Source: Rhodanobacter sp. L36
Lineage (GTDB): Bacteria; Pseudomonadota; Gammaproteobacteria; Xanthomonadales; Rhodanobacteraceae
Direction of reading: 5' to 3'
Assembly (NCBI RefSeq): GCF_009765755.1
Contig: NZ_LMUV01000002.1
Coordinates: 1,066,495 to 1,130,494 of the forward strand
DNA: 64,000 bases
The position numbers were made by a program, and so were the translations under genes. A model generated the notes under the pieces. The model was not told the DNA's origin and searched no databases. It saw nothing but the letters and a program-made list of their open reading frames with translations. Each line of letters starts with the position of its first letter. Within the stretch, counting starts at the first letter, position 1. Shown here in pieces: positions 45,710-55,469 of the stretch.

Positions 45710-46264
45710 TTACTGCCCGTTGCCCGCGCTGATGCCACCGGGACCCACGAATAATCCGCCGACGGTGGCACCGATGCCGCCAGGACCCACCGAATAATTG
45801 ACGCGCCCCTGCTGTGCTGGCTGCGTGGTGCAGATATTTTTGCCCATCGGTGACAGGCAGGGATCAGGCTTCGCACCAGCCCATGCGTTGGCTGTTGCAT
45901 TGCTTCGCGCCATTTGCCGGGCCGCAACCCTTCCAATGGCCTGGTTTCTTGCGGTGATAAGGGCATTGAATTTGTTCGACCAGACCTGTGCCTTTGCCTT
46001 GTCGCGAGTGGCCGCGATGCCGTCGCCTTCTGGGATCATCTGTGCAATTTGCTGATCGTATGAAATAACTTCTGGCGGCAGTTGGCCGAGGCGAACGTGC
46101 TCGCGATCCCTTTCAGCGACCTGGGCCCATTCCGCGCTCGCCGAAAGCGGCGCCTCCGGCTTCGCGTTCGTTGCAGCCTGGTTGCGCAGGGGCATCATCT
46201 GGCACCCAGCCAAAACGGTTGTCATGAGCAGCGCCGAGACGCACTGACTTGTCGTCATCTTCAT
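45710..46264 (-). CDS. Putative lipoprotein
   Basis: A 184-residue protein with signal peptide and lipobox LLMTTVLAGC. The middle is helical and basic (QVWSNKFNALITARNQAIGR); the C-terminus is glycine-rich (YSVGPGGIGATVGGLFVGPGG), reminiscent of short membrane-inserting glycine segments. Start chosen at MKMTTSQCVSALL; the longer frame upstream lacks a signal. No family recognised. Confidence 0.75.
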   Translation of the reverse strand: MKMTTSQCVSALLMTTVLAGCQMMPLRNQAATNAKPEAPLSASAEWAQVAERDREHVRLGQLPPEVISYDQQIAQMIPEGDGIAATRDKAKAQVWSNKFNALITARNQAIGRVAARQMARSNATANAWAGAKPDPCLSPMGKNICTTQPAQQGRVNYSVGPGGIGATVGGLFVGPGGISAGNGQ

Positions 46265-46627
46265 ATCTTTCTTCCTTGGCGATGAAGCCGATTGTTTGGA
46301 CGCGATGAGTGGCGTTGATCCATGGAGCGGCAATGGCAGTGGCACTGCCGATTCAAGATGGACGGCCATATCAAAGGTTACTTGGCGCCCGCCATGTTCG
46401 AGTGAGTGCGGCTCCGAAATACGTGTAGGGGTTTGCGTCATTCATCCGAAGTGATGAATGTGGCTCAGCGCTGATTTTTCGGTCTTGCCGGATAACGACG
46501 GCGCACATGGATGGGCCGCTCGCCATTGAATGCACGCCGGCTTCCATCGCTTCATTTCTCTCGCGCGTTTGGCTTGGACGTAGCCCGCGCGACTCGTGCA
46601 TCCCGCTTGGTTGCCGTCGCAAAAAGC
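46265..46627. other. Intergenic stretch without a convincing gene
   Basis: Holds the promoter side of the lipoprotein gene and an inverted repeat at 46439-46460 (CATTCATC, 6-nt loop, GATGAATG) with no T-run. Nothing else is recognisable. Confidence 0.5.
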
Positions 46628-47659
46628 TCAGCCGCCTTTCTGCTTCGCCAACGCGAGGACTTTCCTGATCGCATCGATCACCACGGCGGGATGATCCAGC
46701 TGGATGTAGTGGTTCGAGCCGGGCACCACGATGTTGCGGCCGCGGGTGGAGCGGGCGGCGAGTTCGTCGTGGCCGCTTTTCCAGAGCGCGGTCATGGCGG
46801 GAATCTGGTCTGCAGGAAAGCCCTCGTAGTGCTTGTCACCACTGGTCAGCACGATCAATGGAAGATCGCCCCAGTTGCGCTGCGCTGCATCCAGTTCGCT
46901 GCTGTCGAGGTTTTTGCCGAGATAAAAAGCGGACGACTGCGATTCGGATTGGTACGTGAGCCATTGGTCCACGCTCATGTCCCAGCGGTCCTTGACGGTA
47001 CGCGCGGTGGCGTCGTCGCTTTTGTCCCGATCAAGGCACGCATCGATGCGCTTGGCGTCGGTCGGCAGCTGGCCGGATTTCGCCATCGCGATGCATTCGG
47101 AGTAATCGGGTGCGTGCTTGGCGAACGCCGCCTGGACGCCGGGAATGGCGTTGAATTTTTCGTCCTGATGCGCGAACGCGGGATCGACCAGCACCATGCC
47201 GGCCAGCTGATTGAAGTAGCGGTCGGCGAAAAGTGCGCCGTTCAATCCACCCAGCGAATGACCCACGAAAACGTAAGGCGGTTTGAGATGCGCCGCTTGC
47301 AACAGGCGATGAAGATCCGTCACCTCGGCGGACGTATCGCGCGGCAACGGGCCGGCATCCGAAAAACCGTAACCGGCACGGTCGTAAGTACATGCGGTGG
47401 TGATGCGCCCGATGGCGGGCTGGATGTCTTTCCACGCAGTCGGCGGGCCGCCCAGGCCGTAGTCGAAAATCACGACGGGACTGCCGGCGCCCACGCAATA
47501 CAGATTGAGCTTGCGACCGGGCGCGATCTCGACCAATCGATGCGCACGGTAATACGGCGCGGCAGCCGCGTCGTCGGCGCGAGCAGGCGTTGCGATGGAC
47601 ACGCCAAGCAACAACATGCCGAAGAGTGCAGCCAGTGATCGAGAGGCAGGAATTTTCAT
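46628..47659 (-). CDS. Exported alpha/beta-hydrolase
   Basis: A 343-residue alpha/beta-hydrolase fold enzyme with signal peptide (LAALFGMLLLGVSIATPARA). The nucleophile elbow is GHSLGG, the oxyanion region FDYGLGGPP, and the catalytic His is in GSNHYIQLDHP near the C-terminus. TYDRAGYGFSD is typical of haloperoxidase/lipase-like hydrolases. Substrate unknown; it should act in the periplasm. Confidence 0.9.
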   Translation of the reverse strand: MKIPASRSLAALFGMLLLGVSIATPARADDAAAAPYYRAHRLVEIAPGRKLNLYCVGAGSPVVIFDYGLGGPPTAWKDIQPAIGRITTACTYDRAGYGFSDAGPLPRDTSAEVTDLHRLLQAAHLKPPYVFVGHSLGGLNGALFADRYFNQLAGMVLVDPAFAHQDEKFNAIPGVQAAFAKHAPDYSECIAMAKSGQLPTDAKRIDACLDRDKSDDATARTVKDRWDMSVDQWLTYQSESQSSAFYLGKNLDSSELDAAQRNWGDLPLIVLTSGDKHYEGFPADQIPAMTALWKSGHDELAARSTRGRNIVVPGSNHYIQLDHPAVVIDAIRKVLALAKQKGG

Positions 47660-47960
47660 GGTTCAACCCGAGGTCGGTTCATCGATGGCAGATCGCTCAT
47701 CGCTGCGTCCTCTTGAAAAAACCGAGGCCGCGATTGAGAGTGCAAGCAGCGAAATGAAAACGATCATAGCCCGCGGTCAGGGCTACGTAGCGTCGGCGCG
47801 TTTTCAAAGCCAACCCAGAAAAACGCAGGTGTGACAGCATGCCTTGAACAAAGCCGAGGGCGTGCCGCAGGGATGGCTGGCTGATCGGTTCGTGGGTACG
47901 GCTTCGGTTCGCGATCCTCGCCGTTGTTTCCATCCCACTCCAGTAGGGAAGGGCAATGAC

Positions 47961-48062
47961 ATGACTCGGCAACTAGGCGACAACAGAGGTAATGACCATT
48001 CATTCGTCACCGTGAGCGATGGCACGCGAATCTTCTTCGGCGTGCGTGGACTGGATCTATAA
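47961..48062 (+). pseudogene. N-terminal fragment of an alpha/beta hydrolase (haloperoxidase type)
   Basis: The + strand reads HSFVTVSDGTRIFFGVRGLDL then stop. VTVSDGTRIFF is the usual start of non-haem chloroperoxidase-like hydrolases (normally followed by KDWG). The rest of the enzyme is missing, so this appears to be a stub. Nothing else is clear in the 720-bp gap between the neighbouring genes. Confidence 0.4.
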
Positions 48063-48380
48063 AACGGTGGAGGCGGCCAACTCCATGTACAGCTTTTTGC
48101 CGAACACGCCGAGCCCCACTTTCACGCAATCGTTCGGCCTGAGCGTCGGGGGAAAAATCATCCATCGCGTCGGCAGGATCGAGCACAAGCTGGCGCGCAT
48201 GTAGGTCGCGATTCGTCTTCGCGATGGTTGCAATGGATGCGGCGAGAGGCGCTTCGAAAGCTTCAGTGTCGAGGCGCCGGCGTCGTCGTGCATTCGCAGC
48301 GTTATGATCGACCCCCTGTGTTTGCGCCAGAGCCGTCCATCGGGCGGTGAGTTGGCGAACGCATCGCAAGGGGGAAATGC

Positions 48381-50018
48381 ATGGAATCGATCGGCGGCAA
48401 TCTGAGCGAGATGCAACGCACGCCGCTGGCGCCCGCGCACGTTGCCGCGTTGCGTGCAGCAGGCACCGAGGCGGTCTACGCGGCCGGCAGTTATCTCGCG
48501 CGGCCGGGGCAGCCGGCCGATCGTTTCGTCTATGTCGTCGATGGCGAAATAGAGGTCGTCAACGCCTATACCGGCGAGCGGCATCTGCCCGCGACACTGG
48601 GGCCCACGCAATTCATGGGCGAGATATCGCTGCTCAACGGGGGCACCTTCTCGATGCCGATGCGCGCAGTGCGCGAGACGTCGGTGATCGAGGTGCCGCG
48701 TGCCGCGATGCTGACGCTGATGTCGCAGATACCGGAGATGTCGGACATCATCATCACAGTGTTTTCCGCGCGGCGTCGGCGGCAGATCGAGCAACGCGAC
48801 AGTGCGCTGGTGCTGATCGGCGAGGAGAGCGATCGCGATGTGCGTTGCATCGCCGAGTTCGCCACACGCAATCGCATCCCCTATAGCTCGTTCGAACGCG
48901 GGAGCACGGAAGCGCGCGCCGTGGCCGCCACGTGTTCGCTGGCGGGAGATTGCTCCGCGGTCATTTTCGGCCGCGACACCATCGTTGCCGAGCCCACGCC
49001 GGACAAGGTCGCGCGCCTGCTCGGGCTGAATCTCGATCTCGTCGACGACGAGGATTTCGATGTGTTGATCGTCGGCGGCGGGCCCGCGGGTGTGGCCGCC
49101 GGCGTGTACGCCGGCGCCGAAGGACTTTGCGCACTGGTGACCGAAGACATCGCCATCGGCGGTCAGGCGGGCACGTCGAGCCGGATCGAAAACTACATGG
49201 GTTTCCCCACCGGCATCTCCGGCGCCGACCTCGTGTGGCGCGGCGAAATACAGGCGATGAAATTCGGCACGCGCTTCGCCATGCCGCGACGGGTGGCGAA
49301 GCTCGAGTTGCTGGATGACGGCCACTTCTGCGCGACCTTCGACAACGGCAGGCGCATTCGTGCGCGCGCGGTGGTGGTGGCGACCGGCGTGCAATATCGC
49401 CGCCTGCCGATCGACGGGCTGGCCGAATTCGAAGGCGCCGGCGTCTACTACGCCGCCACCGACATCGAGGCGCGCTACAGCAAGGACACGGAGGCCATCG
49501 TCATCGGCGGCGGCAACTCCGCCGGCCAGGCAGCGATGTTTCTCAGCCGCACGGCGAGCCGCGTGCGCGTGTTGGTGCGTGGCTCATCACTGGCCGCGTC
49601 GATGTCGAGTTATCTGTCGAGCCGGCTCGAAGCCGATCCGGCCATCAGCATCGAATACGGCGCTGAAGTCATGGCGCTGCACGGCACCGATCACCTTGAG
49701 TCCGTGACCATCCGCAACGTCGCCAGCGGCAGCGAGGAAACGGTGTCGAGCCGCGCGGTCTTCGTCATGGTTGGCGCCGCACCCAACACCGACTGGCTGA
49801 GCGACCTGGTCAAGCTCGACGACAAAGGCTTCGTGCTGACCGGAACCGCGGTGGGCGCCAGCTCGCCCTTCGCTGCCTCGCTGCCCGGCATCTTCGCGGT
49901 CGGCGATGTGCGCAGCGGATCGGTGAAGCGCGTCGCGTCCGGTGTCGGCGAAGGCTCGGTGGTGATTTCCGAAGTATGGAAATTCGTGGACCGGAGCAGG
50001 GCACGCAAGGCACCCTGA
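48381..50018 (+). CDS. Cyclic nucleotide-binding domain / thioredoxin reductase-like flavoprotein
   Basis: A 545-residue fusion. Residues about 30-145 form a cNMP-binding domain (GQPADRFVYVVDGEIEV, FMGEISLLNGGTFSM). A linker follows (about 150-220), then a FAD/NAD(P) reductase: FAD Rossmann GGGPAGVAAGVYAGAEG, GQAGTSSRIENYMGFP, NAD(P) Rossmann VIGGGNSAGQAAMFL, and AVGDVRSGSVKRVASGVGEG. Where thioredoxin reductase has its CxxC pair, this protein has YYAATDIEA, so it cannot reduce thioredoxin by the usual route. GGGGGAAA precedes the ATG. Electron acceptor unknown. Confidence 0.92.
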   Translation: MESIGGNLSEMQRTPLAPAHVAALRAAGTEAVYAAGSYLARPGQPADRFVYVVDGEIEVVNAYTGERHLPATLGPTQFMGEISLLNGGTFSMPMRAVRETSVIEVPRAAMLTLMSQIPEMSDIIITVFSARRRRQIEQRDSALVLIGEESDRDVRCIAEFATRNRIPYSSFERGSTEARAVAATCSLAGDCSAVIFGRDTIVAEPTPDKVARLLGLNLDLVDDEDFDVLIVGGGPAGVAAGVYAGAEGLCALVTEDIAIGGQAGTSSRIENYMGFPTGISGADLVWRGEIQAMKFGTRFAMPRRVAKLELLDDGHFCATFDNGRRIRARAVVVATGVQYRRLPIDGLAEFEGAGVYYAATDIEARYSKDTEAIVIGGGNSAGQAAMFLSRTASRVRVLVRGSSLAASMSSYLSSRLEADPAISIEYGAEVMALHGTDHLESVTIRNVASGSEETVSSRAVFVMVGAAPNTDWLSDLVKLDDKGFVLTGTAVGASSPFAASLPGIFAVGDVRSGSVKRVASGVGEGSVVISEVWKFVDRSRARKAP

Positions 50019-50090
50019 TCGGGATGGAAGGACGCAGCGAGCGGGTCGGCTTTTTGATGCCTGCTCGTGCACAGAGAGACATGGGGTTAT

Positions 50091-50993
50091 CTACATGTTG
50101 CTGGCGCCCGAATAGTCCATCCGCTCAAGGTCGGCGATCAGGCCCGGGCCGACGGGATGCCAATCAAGAGCTTTTTGTGTCCACGTACTCGATGCGGGGA
50201 GATCCATGCCGGCGAACATGCCGAGCCAGCCGAAATGATCGGCGGCTTCGTCGGCGGTGATGGACTTCACCGGCATGTGCAATCCGGCGCCGATGGCGGT
50301 GGCGATGTCGCGTGCGGTGATGCCTTCTTCGGCAACCGCGTGATAGCGCGCGCCGGGCTCATTGCGTTCCAGCGCCAGTCGATAGAGCCGTGCGACGTCG
50401 AGCACGTGCGCGGCGGGCCAGCGGTTGTGTCCTTCACCGATGTAGGCGGAAAAGCCCTTGGCTCGCGCGACATCGAGCAATGGACTGACGAGTCCCTGTT
50501 TGACGGTGTCGTGCACTTGCGGCAATCGCACGACGGAGACGTTGACGCCTGCGGCGGACATGTCCGCGCCGGCGATTTCCGATGCGGAACGCGGGTTGGG
50601 GTGATCGAGATTGAAGACGTCTTCGGTCGCTGGCTGGCCGTGGCCGGCGCTGCCCATGCCGGTGCCCGAGGTGATGAGCAATGGCTTGTTCGAACCGATC
50701 AAGGCCGAGCCGAGTGCCTTGATGGCCTGGCGATCTTTCTCGCAGTTGGCGACGAAGTTCGAGAAGTCGTGGTCGAACGCGGTGTGGATCACCGCATCGG
50801 CCTGCGCGGCGCCGCTGTGCAGGCTGTCGAGGTCTTCGAGTTGTCCGCGATGCGCTTGCGCACCGGCGGCAACGAGCGCGCGGGCGCCGGCATCCGAGCG
50901 CGTCATGCCGAGTACCTGATGACCTGCGGCGAGCAATTCGGGCAGCACTTTGGAGCCGATGAAACCGGTGGCGCCGGTGAGGAAAACGCGCAT
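50091..50993 (-). CDS. NAD-dependent epimerase/dehydratase-like protein
   Basis: A 300-residue extended SDR-like protein. MRVFLTGATGFIGSKVLPELL is the Rossmann start with GxxGxxG. The normal YxxxK active site is not evident (region ASEIAGADMSAAGVNVSVVRLPQVH), so it may be an atypical member that binds NAD(P) but acts differently. AGGAGA lies before the ATG at 50993. Convergent with the flavoprotein gene. Confidence 0.9.
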   Translation of the reverse strand: MRVFLTGATGFIGSKVLPELLAAGHQVLGMTRSDAGARALVAAGAQAHRGQLEDLDSLHSGAAQADAVIHTAFDHDFSNFVANCEKDRQAIKALGSALIGSNKPLLITSGTGMGSAGHGQPATEDVFNLDHPNPRSASEIAGADMSAAGVNVSVVRLPQVHDTVKQGLVSPLLDVARAKGFSAYIGEGHNRWPAAHVLDVARLYRLALERNEPGARYHAVAEEGITARDIATAIGAGLHMPVKSITADEAADHFGWLGMFAGMDLPASSTWTQKALDWHPVGPGLIADLERMDYSGASNM

Positions 50994-51318
50994 GGAAATC
51001 TCCTGTCGTGATGGATGCACCACGATGAACCGCATGCGCGTCGCTGCAAAGTAGTGACGTCATAGGGGTATGCGAACCAACAGGATCGCCTTGAAAGTCG
51101 CGCGATGGTCAGCGCTGCCTGCACATGCGATCTCGCCGCGCATGCGCGCCTTGCAGGGCGTGATGCACGGATCGCGAGCCAGTCAAGCGCTGCCGCGCGA
51201 CCAGGCGCACGTCCTGCGGGTCGACGCTGCGGCATTTTTTCTGCACTCTTCACCGGGCCCGTGTTGCGCGGGCGGGCAGCCACCGGAGTGAGAGTGTCGC
51301 AAGTGAACCGCAACGTGA

Positions 51319-52926
51319 GTGATGCGCCGTGTGTGCGCCATGGATGAGCGCAGGGGAATAGCCGTCTGGCTGGGCATCGCATCCTTCGTGCTCATCAGCG
51401 TGATCGCCGTCGCCTTGATCGGTGGGCCGCGCCGCGAGAAGCCCCCGGCGCCGAAGCCGCGGGCGCCCGTGGCGGTGCGTCCGGTGTTGCCCGTCGTGCA
51501 GGTTTGGGTGAGCACGGCGGACCGCCGATTGCAGCTGGCGCGGCAGCCCGACATCGACATGGTTGCGAGCGCGGCGCTGCCGGCCGGCGTGGTGATCGAC
51601 ACGCGCACGACGTTTCAGTCGATGGTCGGCTTTGGCGCGGCGATGACGGATTCCTCCGCGTGGGTGCTGCAGAACCGCATGAATGTCGTACAGCGCGGCG
51701 CGCTGATGCAGGAGTTGTTCGGGCCACCGCCCGGGCTCGACTTGAACATGGTGCGGCTGACCATCGGTGGCTCCGATTTCTCGCCGCAGCCGTACACGCT
51801 GGACGATCTCCCCACCGGACAGACCGACCCGACGCTGCAGCATTTCAACGTCACGCCCAACCTGCGCGAGTTGATACCCACGATGCACGAGGCGCTGGCG
51901 GTGAATCCGCAGCTGCGCATCATCGCGTCGTCGTGGAGCGCGCCGGCGTGGATGAAGACCAGCGCCAACCTGATCGGCGGCGAGCTGCTGCCGACATTCG
52001 AAAGTACCTACGCGGACTACCTGGTCAAGTACGTCGACAATTATCGTGCGAACGGCGTCCCCATCTACGCGCTTTCCGTGCAGAACGAGCCGGGCTTCGT
52101 GCCGATCACCTATCCCGGCATGGAGATGCCCGCTGCCACGCGTGCGCGCGTCATCGGGCAATATCTCGGCCCCGCGTTGGCGCGTCGCACGCCAAGAACG
52201 CTGATCCTCGAGTGGGATCACAACTGGGATCAGCCGGATGAACCATCCAGCGTGCTGGCCGACGCGACTGCTGCGCCGTACGTGGATGGCGTGGCGTGGC
52301 ATTGCTACAACGGCACCGCGTCCACGCAGACGCAGGTGCATCGCGCGTATCCGAAAAAGGACGCCTACATTACCGAGTGCTCGGGCGGCGACTGGGCCTC
52401 CGCGCGCAACGGCGAACTGATGTGGTTCGCGCGCGACCTGCTGCTCGCCGGCATCCGCCACTGGGCGCGCGGCGTGGTGTACTGGAACCTCGCGCTCGAC
52501 GAACAACACGGCCCGCACTTCGGCGGCTGCGATCTCTGCAAGGGCCTGGTCACCATCGACTCGCACACCGGTGCGGTGAGCCGCAACGACGAGTACTACG
52601 CGTTCGCGCACTTCAGCCGCTTCGTGTTGCCCGGCGCCATGCGTGTGGGCTCCAGCGAAACCGACAAGATCATCAACAACGTGGCCTTTCGAAACGCATC
52701 CGACGAATCCGTCGTGCTGGTGATGGTCAACAGCCACACTGACGCGCGCCGCGTCACCGTGACGCAAGGGCCGGTCGGTTTCCAATACATGATGCCGGCG
52801 CAAAGCGTGGCGACATTCGTGTGGAATCCGGATCAGGCGGGCACGTGGATGCGACGTGCGCTGCACTGGTGGGATGGCGTGCGATGGTCGGAGGATGTTT
52901 TCGGCAAGCGCGGTGCGGGCAAGTAA
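51319..52926 (+). CDS. GH30 family glycoside hydrolase
   Basis: A 535-residue glucosylceramidase/endo-beta-1,6-glucanase-type enzyme. An N-terminal membrane helix (VWLGIASFVLISVIAVALIGG) acts as signal anchor. FQSMVGFGAAMTDSSAW opens the barrel, the acid/base Glu is in LSVQNEPGF, and the nucleophile Glu in AYITECSGGDW. The C-terminal beta domain follows (RFVLPGAMRVGS, VMVNSHTD, PAQSVATFVW). It would cleave beta-linked glucans outside the cytoplasm. ATG at 51340 is an alternative start. Confidence 0.93.
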   Translation: MMRRVCAMDERRGIAVWLGIASFVLISVIAVALIGGPRREKPPAPKPRAPVAVRPVLPVVQVWVSTADRRLQLARQPDIDMVASAALPAGVVIDTRTTFQSMVGFGAAMTDSSAWVLQNRMNVVQRGALMQELFGPPPGLDLNMVRLTIGGSDFSPQPYTLDDLPTGQTDPTLQHFNVTPNLRELIPTMHEALAVNPQLRIIASSWSAPAWMKTSANLIGGELLPTFESTYADYLVKYVDNYRANGVPIYALSVQNEPGFVPITYPGMEMPAATRARVIGQYLGPALARRTPRTLILEWDHNWDQPDEPSSVLADATAAPYVDGVAWHCYNGTASTQTQVHRAYPKKDAYITECSGGDWASARNGELMWFARDLLLAGIRHWARGVVYWNLALDEQHGPHFGGCDLCKGLVTIDSHTGAVSRNDEYYAFAHFSRFVLPGAMRVGSSETDKIINNVAFRNASDESVVLVMVNSHTDARRVTVTQGPVGFQYMMPAQSVATFVWNPDQAGTWMRRALHWWDGVRWSEDVFGKRGAGK

Positions 52927-53037
52927 CGTCACGCCGTTCGTGGTTCAGGATTTACCGACGAAGCGCTTGCACGAAGCGTGTCCCGGTTTGCAACCTGTGC
53001 GCGGGCCACGGCAGCATGAAAGACACGGAGGCGATCC

Positions 53038-53427
53038 ATGATCGAAGGTTCCTGCCGATGCGGTGCAGTTCACTGGCAGTTTGATGGCGAGCCTGGTGGC
53101 GCGACCGCGTGCAATTGCACATCGTGCCGACGCTACGGCGTGCTGTGGATCTACGACTACGAGAACGAAGCGGTGCGCGTCAGCGGCGCGACGCAATCGT
53201 ACTCGCCGGGTACGTCGCTCACGTTCCACTTCTGTCCGACCTGCGGTTGCCTGGTGTGCTGGCGCGGCACCGAAACGGATGAAGCCGGACGTCGCCGCAT
53301 GGGCGTCAACATCCGCCTCTGCGAACCTGAGGCGGTGGCCGAGATTCCCATCGATCACTTCGATGGGCTGGTGACGTTCGAAGACCAGCCGCGCGATGGA
53401 AAATGCGTGGCGGATTATTGGTATTGA
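53038..53427 (+). CDS. GFA family (CENP-V/GFA domain) protein
   Basis: A 129-residue zinc protein. The metal cysteines are in GSCRCGAVHW, CNCTSCRRYG and CPTCGC. Family members include glutathione-dependent formaldehyde-activating enzyme, but most are of unknown substrate. GGAGGCGATCC just before the ATG is a good ribosome-binding site. Confidence 0.93.
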   Translation: MIEGSCRCGAVHWQFDGEPGGATACNCTSCRRYGVLWIYDYENEAVRVSGATQSYSPGTSLTFHFCPTCGCLVCWRGTETDEAGRRRMGVNIRLCEPEAVAEIPIDHFDGLVTFEDQPRDGKCVADYWY

Positions 53428-53477
53428 ACGGCGTTTGACGATGGTTTCGTCAAGCCGTTTCCCTGAGTAATGACAGA

Positions 53478-54020
53478 ATGAAAATCCTGTTTTGCATGCT
53501 GCTGGGTCTTGCGATTCCCGGTGCCGCTTTGGCTGATCCATGTGTCGATCAGATTCCTTCGGAACTTCGACAGCTACTGCATCGGCGCTTCGCCGATGAG
53601 CGTTTGCCGATTTCCACGGACTCTGCTGAAGACAATCGGTTGCAGGCCAGCAAGGAAGGCAAATGCATTCTTGAAGCCTGGATGGATCTCGATGGCGACG
53701 GACTAAGGGATGTGGTGTTGCTCATGCCATCCGCAAGAAAAAGCATGGAATATCGTGTGGTGGCGGCGATGCATCGACGCGATGGCTGGAGCCTGACGAC
53801 GGTCGCGGAAGAGAACAGCGAGTTCGCCAGCCTTGAACTCAATCGCGCACCCGCGGGTCTGTACGTCCACACAAACGACTATGCGTTTGTTCCCGAGCCT
53901 GGTGTGCTTGAGCGGTTTCGGTCACGTAACGACGGCTTTTACATAGGCGCGGTAGAAGGTGGCGCTGATGCCTATTTCCTGGATGGCAGACGATGGATAC
54001 ACGTCCACGCGATCGATTGA
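53478..54020 (+). CDS. Exported hypothetical protein
   Basis: A 180-residue protein with signal peptide (MKILFCMLLGLAIPGAALA). MDLDGDGLRDVVLLM resembles an EF-hand/FG-GAP-type Asp-rich loop, seen in similar exported proteins. The rest is mixed and unclassified. Two cysteines flank the N-terminal part. Stands between the GFA and DUF3016 genes. Confidence 0.75.
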   Translation: MKILFCMLLGLAIPGAALADPCVDQIPSELRQLLHRRFADERLPISTDSAEDNRLQASKEGKCILEAWMDLDGDGLRDVVLLMPSARKSMEYRVVAAMHRRDGWSLTTVAEENSEFASLELNRAPAGLYVHTNDYAFVPEPGVLERFRSRNDGFYIGAVEGGADAYFLDGRRWIHVHAID

Positions 54021-54157
54021 CGTATGCGTTATTACGGTGAATGCACCCGTTAAGCCAGCCGTCGCTTATCGCCATTGACGCGGACGTACACTGAGCCTTG
54101 CTTCAGCGTCGCCACGCGCGCCTGGTCCGGCCGCTGCCCTGTTCCGGGAGTCATGCC

Positions 54158-54679
54158 ATGAAATCCTCTTCGCTCGTTCGCCTTCTTTGCGCCGCCTGCC
54201 TGGCTTTCGCTTCTGCCGTGACCTATGCGGCGACGCCGCCGCCGGACAACGTCAGCGTGCATTACAAGGATCCGAAAAATTTCACGGAAGCCAAACTCAG
54301 TGCCGGCATCAATCAGCTCAACGCGGATGACTATCTGAAACCGCTCAAGGAATACATCGCGCAACGTGCGTCGCGCATTCTGACGTCGGGACAGCATCTC
54401 GATATCGAGGTCACCGATGTGGATCGTGCCGGCGACTTCGAGCCATGGCACGGCCCGCGCATGGATCAGGTGCGTGTCATCAAATCCATCTATCCGCCGC
54501 GTATCGATCTGAATTTCACGCTGACCGATGCCGACGGCAAGGTGTTGAGCAAGGGCCAGCGCAAGCTGCGTGACCTCGCCTTCATGGACGATAGCTCGCC
54601 CGCTCTCGATTCGGACTCGCTGCGCTACGAAAAGGGCCTGATCGATCGCTGGCTGCGCAAGGGCGTCGACAAGCTCTGA
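54158..54679 (+). CDS. DUF3016 domain protein
   Basis: A 173-residue exported protein. Signal peptide SLVRLLCAACLAFASAVTYA; the DUF3016 core has VSVHYKDPKNFTEAKLS, LDIEVTDVDRAGDFEPW, PPRIDLNFTLTDADGKVLSKGQRKLRD and ends in ESLRYEKGLIDRWL-like sequence. The family is exported and of unknown function in gammaproteobacteria. Confidence 0.9.
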   Translation: MKSSSLVRLLCAACLAFASAVTYAATPPPDNVSVHYKDPKNFTEAKLSAGINQLNADDYLKPLKEYIAQRASRILTSGQHLDIEVTDVDRAGDFEPWHGPRMDQVRVIKSIYPPRIDLNFTLTDADGKVLSKGQRKLRDLAFMDDSSPALDSDSLRYEKGLIDRWLRKGVDKL

Positions 54680-54695
54680 TCAAAAGTCGACGCAG

Positions 54696-54722
54696 CGACG
54701 CGACAGCGTGTGCGTCGCGTCG
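54696..54722 (+). terminator. Stem-loop after the DUF3016 gene
   Basis: CGACGCGAC, 9-nt loop, GTCGCGTCG; a perfect 9-bp GC-rich stem 17 bp after the stop. The T-run is weak (TTG), so termination efficiency is uncertain. The 54723-55005 stretch holds no other recognisable feature. Confidence 0.4.
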
Positions 54723-55005
54723 TTGTGGATTGGCTGGCTCATCGGGAAGAGGCGCTGGCAGATCTAACGCGACGGCACGTTCTACATCGAAAAAAACTTC
54801 CGACTTCGGTCGGTCCATGTGCATCACGCGCGCTGCTGATCTGCACGAGGCGGTTGAGCAATACGCGTGAAGGTGAAAGTGCCATCGCGGATAGCACGCA
54901 AACACAAATTGCCTGACCCGCAAGCCTGCTCCGTGTTCGTCGCCACAGCTATTGCGCCGACAAGCGCCTATGCTGCCTTGGCGAAGACGCCTGAGGAGTT
55001 CTGCA

Positions 55006-55227
55006 ATGGTCGATGTCACTGGCAAGACCAGTAATGGCTGCACCTACGAAGGCGACTATCGGCCCGGCAGCGCCGGTCGCGTGCACTGGTCGGTCACTTT
55101 TCGCCGCAACGGCGATTACGCAGGCATGCGCCATGGCATCGTCCACGGGATGCACGGCATCGAGGAAGCGACAGTAGACGCAGCCGTGCACGGCGACATC
55201 GAGTCGATCTGGACGCAGGCGACCTGA
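55006..55227 (+). CDS. Small hypothetical protein
   Basis: A 73-residue protein, MVDVTGKTSNGCTYEGDYRP then histidine- and glycine-containing MRHGIVHGMHGIEEATVDAAV. GAGGAG lies 7 nt before the ATG. The start at 55006 is preferred over 54952 because of this site. No family recognised. Confidence 0.6.
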   Translation: MVDVTGKTSNGCTYEGDYRPGSAGRVHWSVTFRRNGDYAGMRHGIVHGMHGIEEATVDAAVHGDIESIWTQAT

Positions 55228-55469
55228 ATGCATGGATGTTCGGTGTCTTGACCGCCGGGTCACTCACGCGTCATTGATTCCATGGGGTGTGCGGCGTGCA
55301 AGCCCAGTGGCGTAGCCAGAATTCAATACAAGGGCTGAAATCCCGGCGGTTTCGCGCGATCCGGACATGGTCACGCAGCAGGAACGCCTCGATTGGTATG
55401 CTTGGGAACCACGCGGCCTTCGAACAGTCGATGGACGCGTACATCTCTTCCAACACTGGGTATCCCGAC

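Noticed and set aside
47697..47972. 91-codon minus-strand frame between hydrolase and flavoprotein genes
   Set aside because: No ribosome-binding site, no recognisable motif, and low-complexity Arg/Ser composition.
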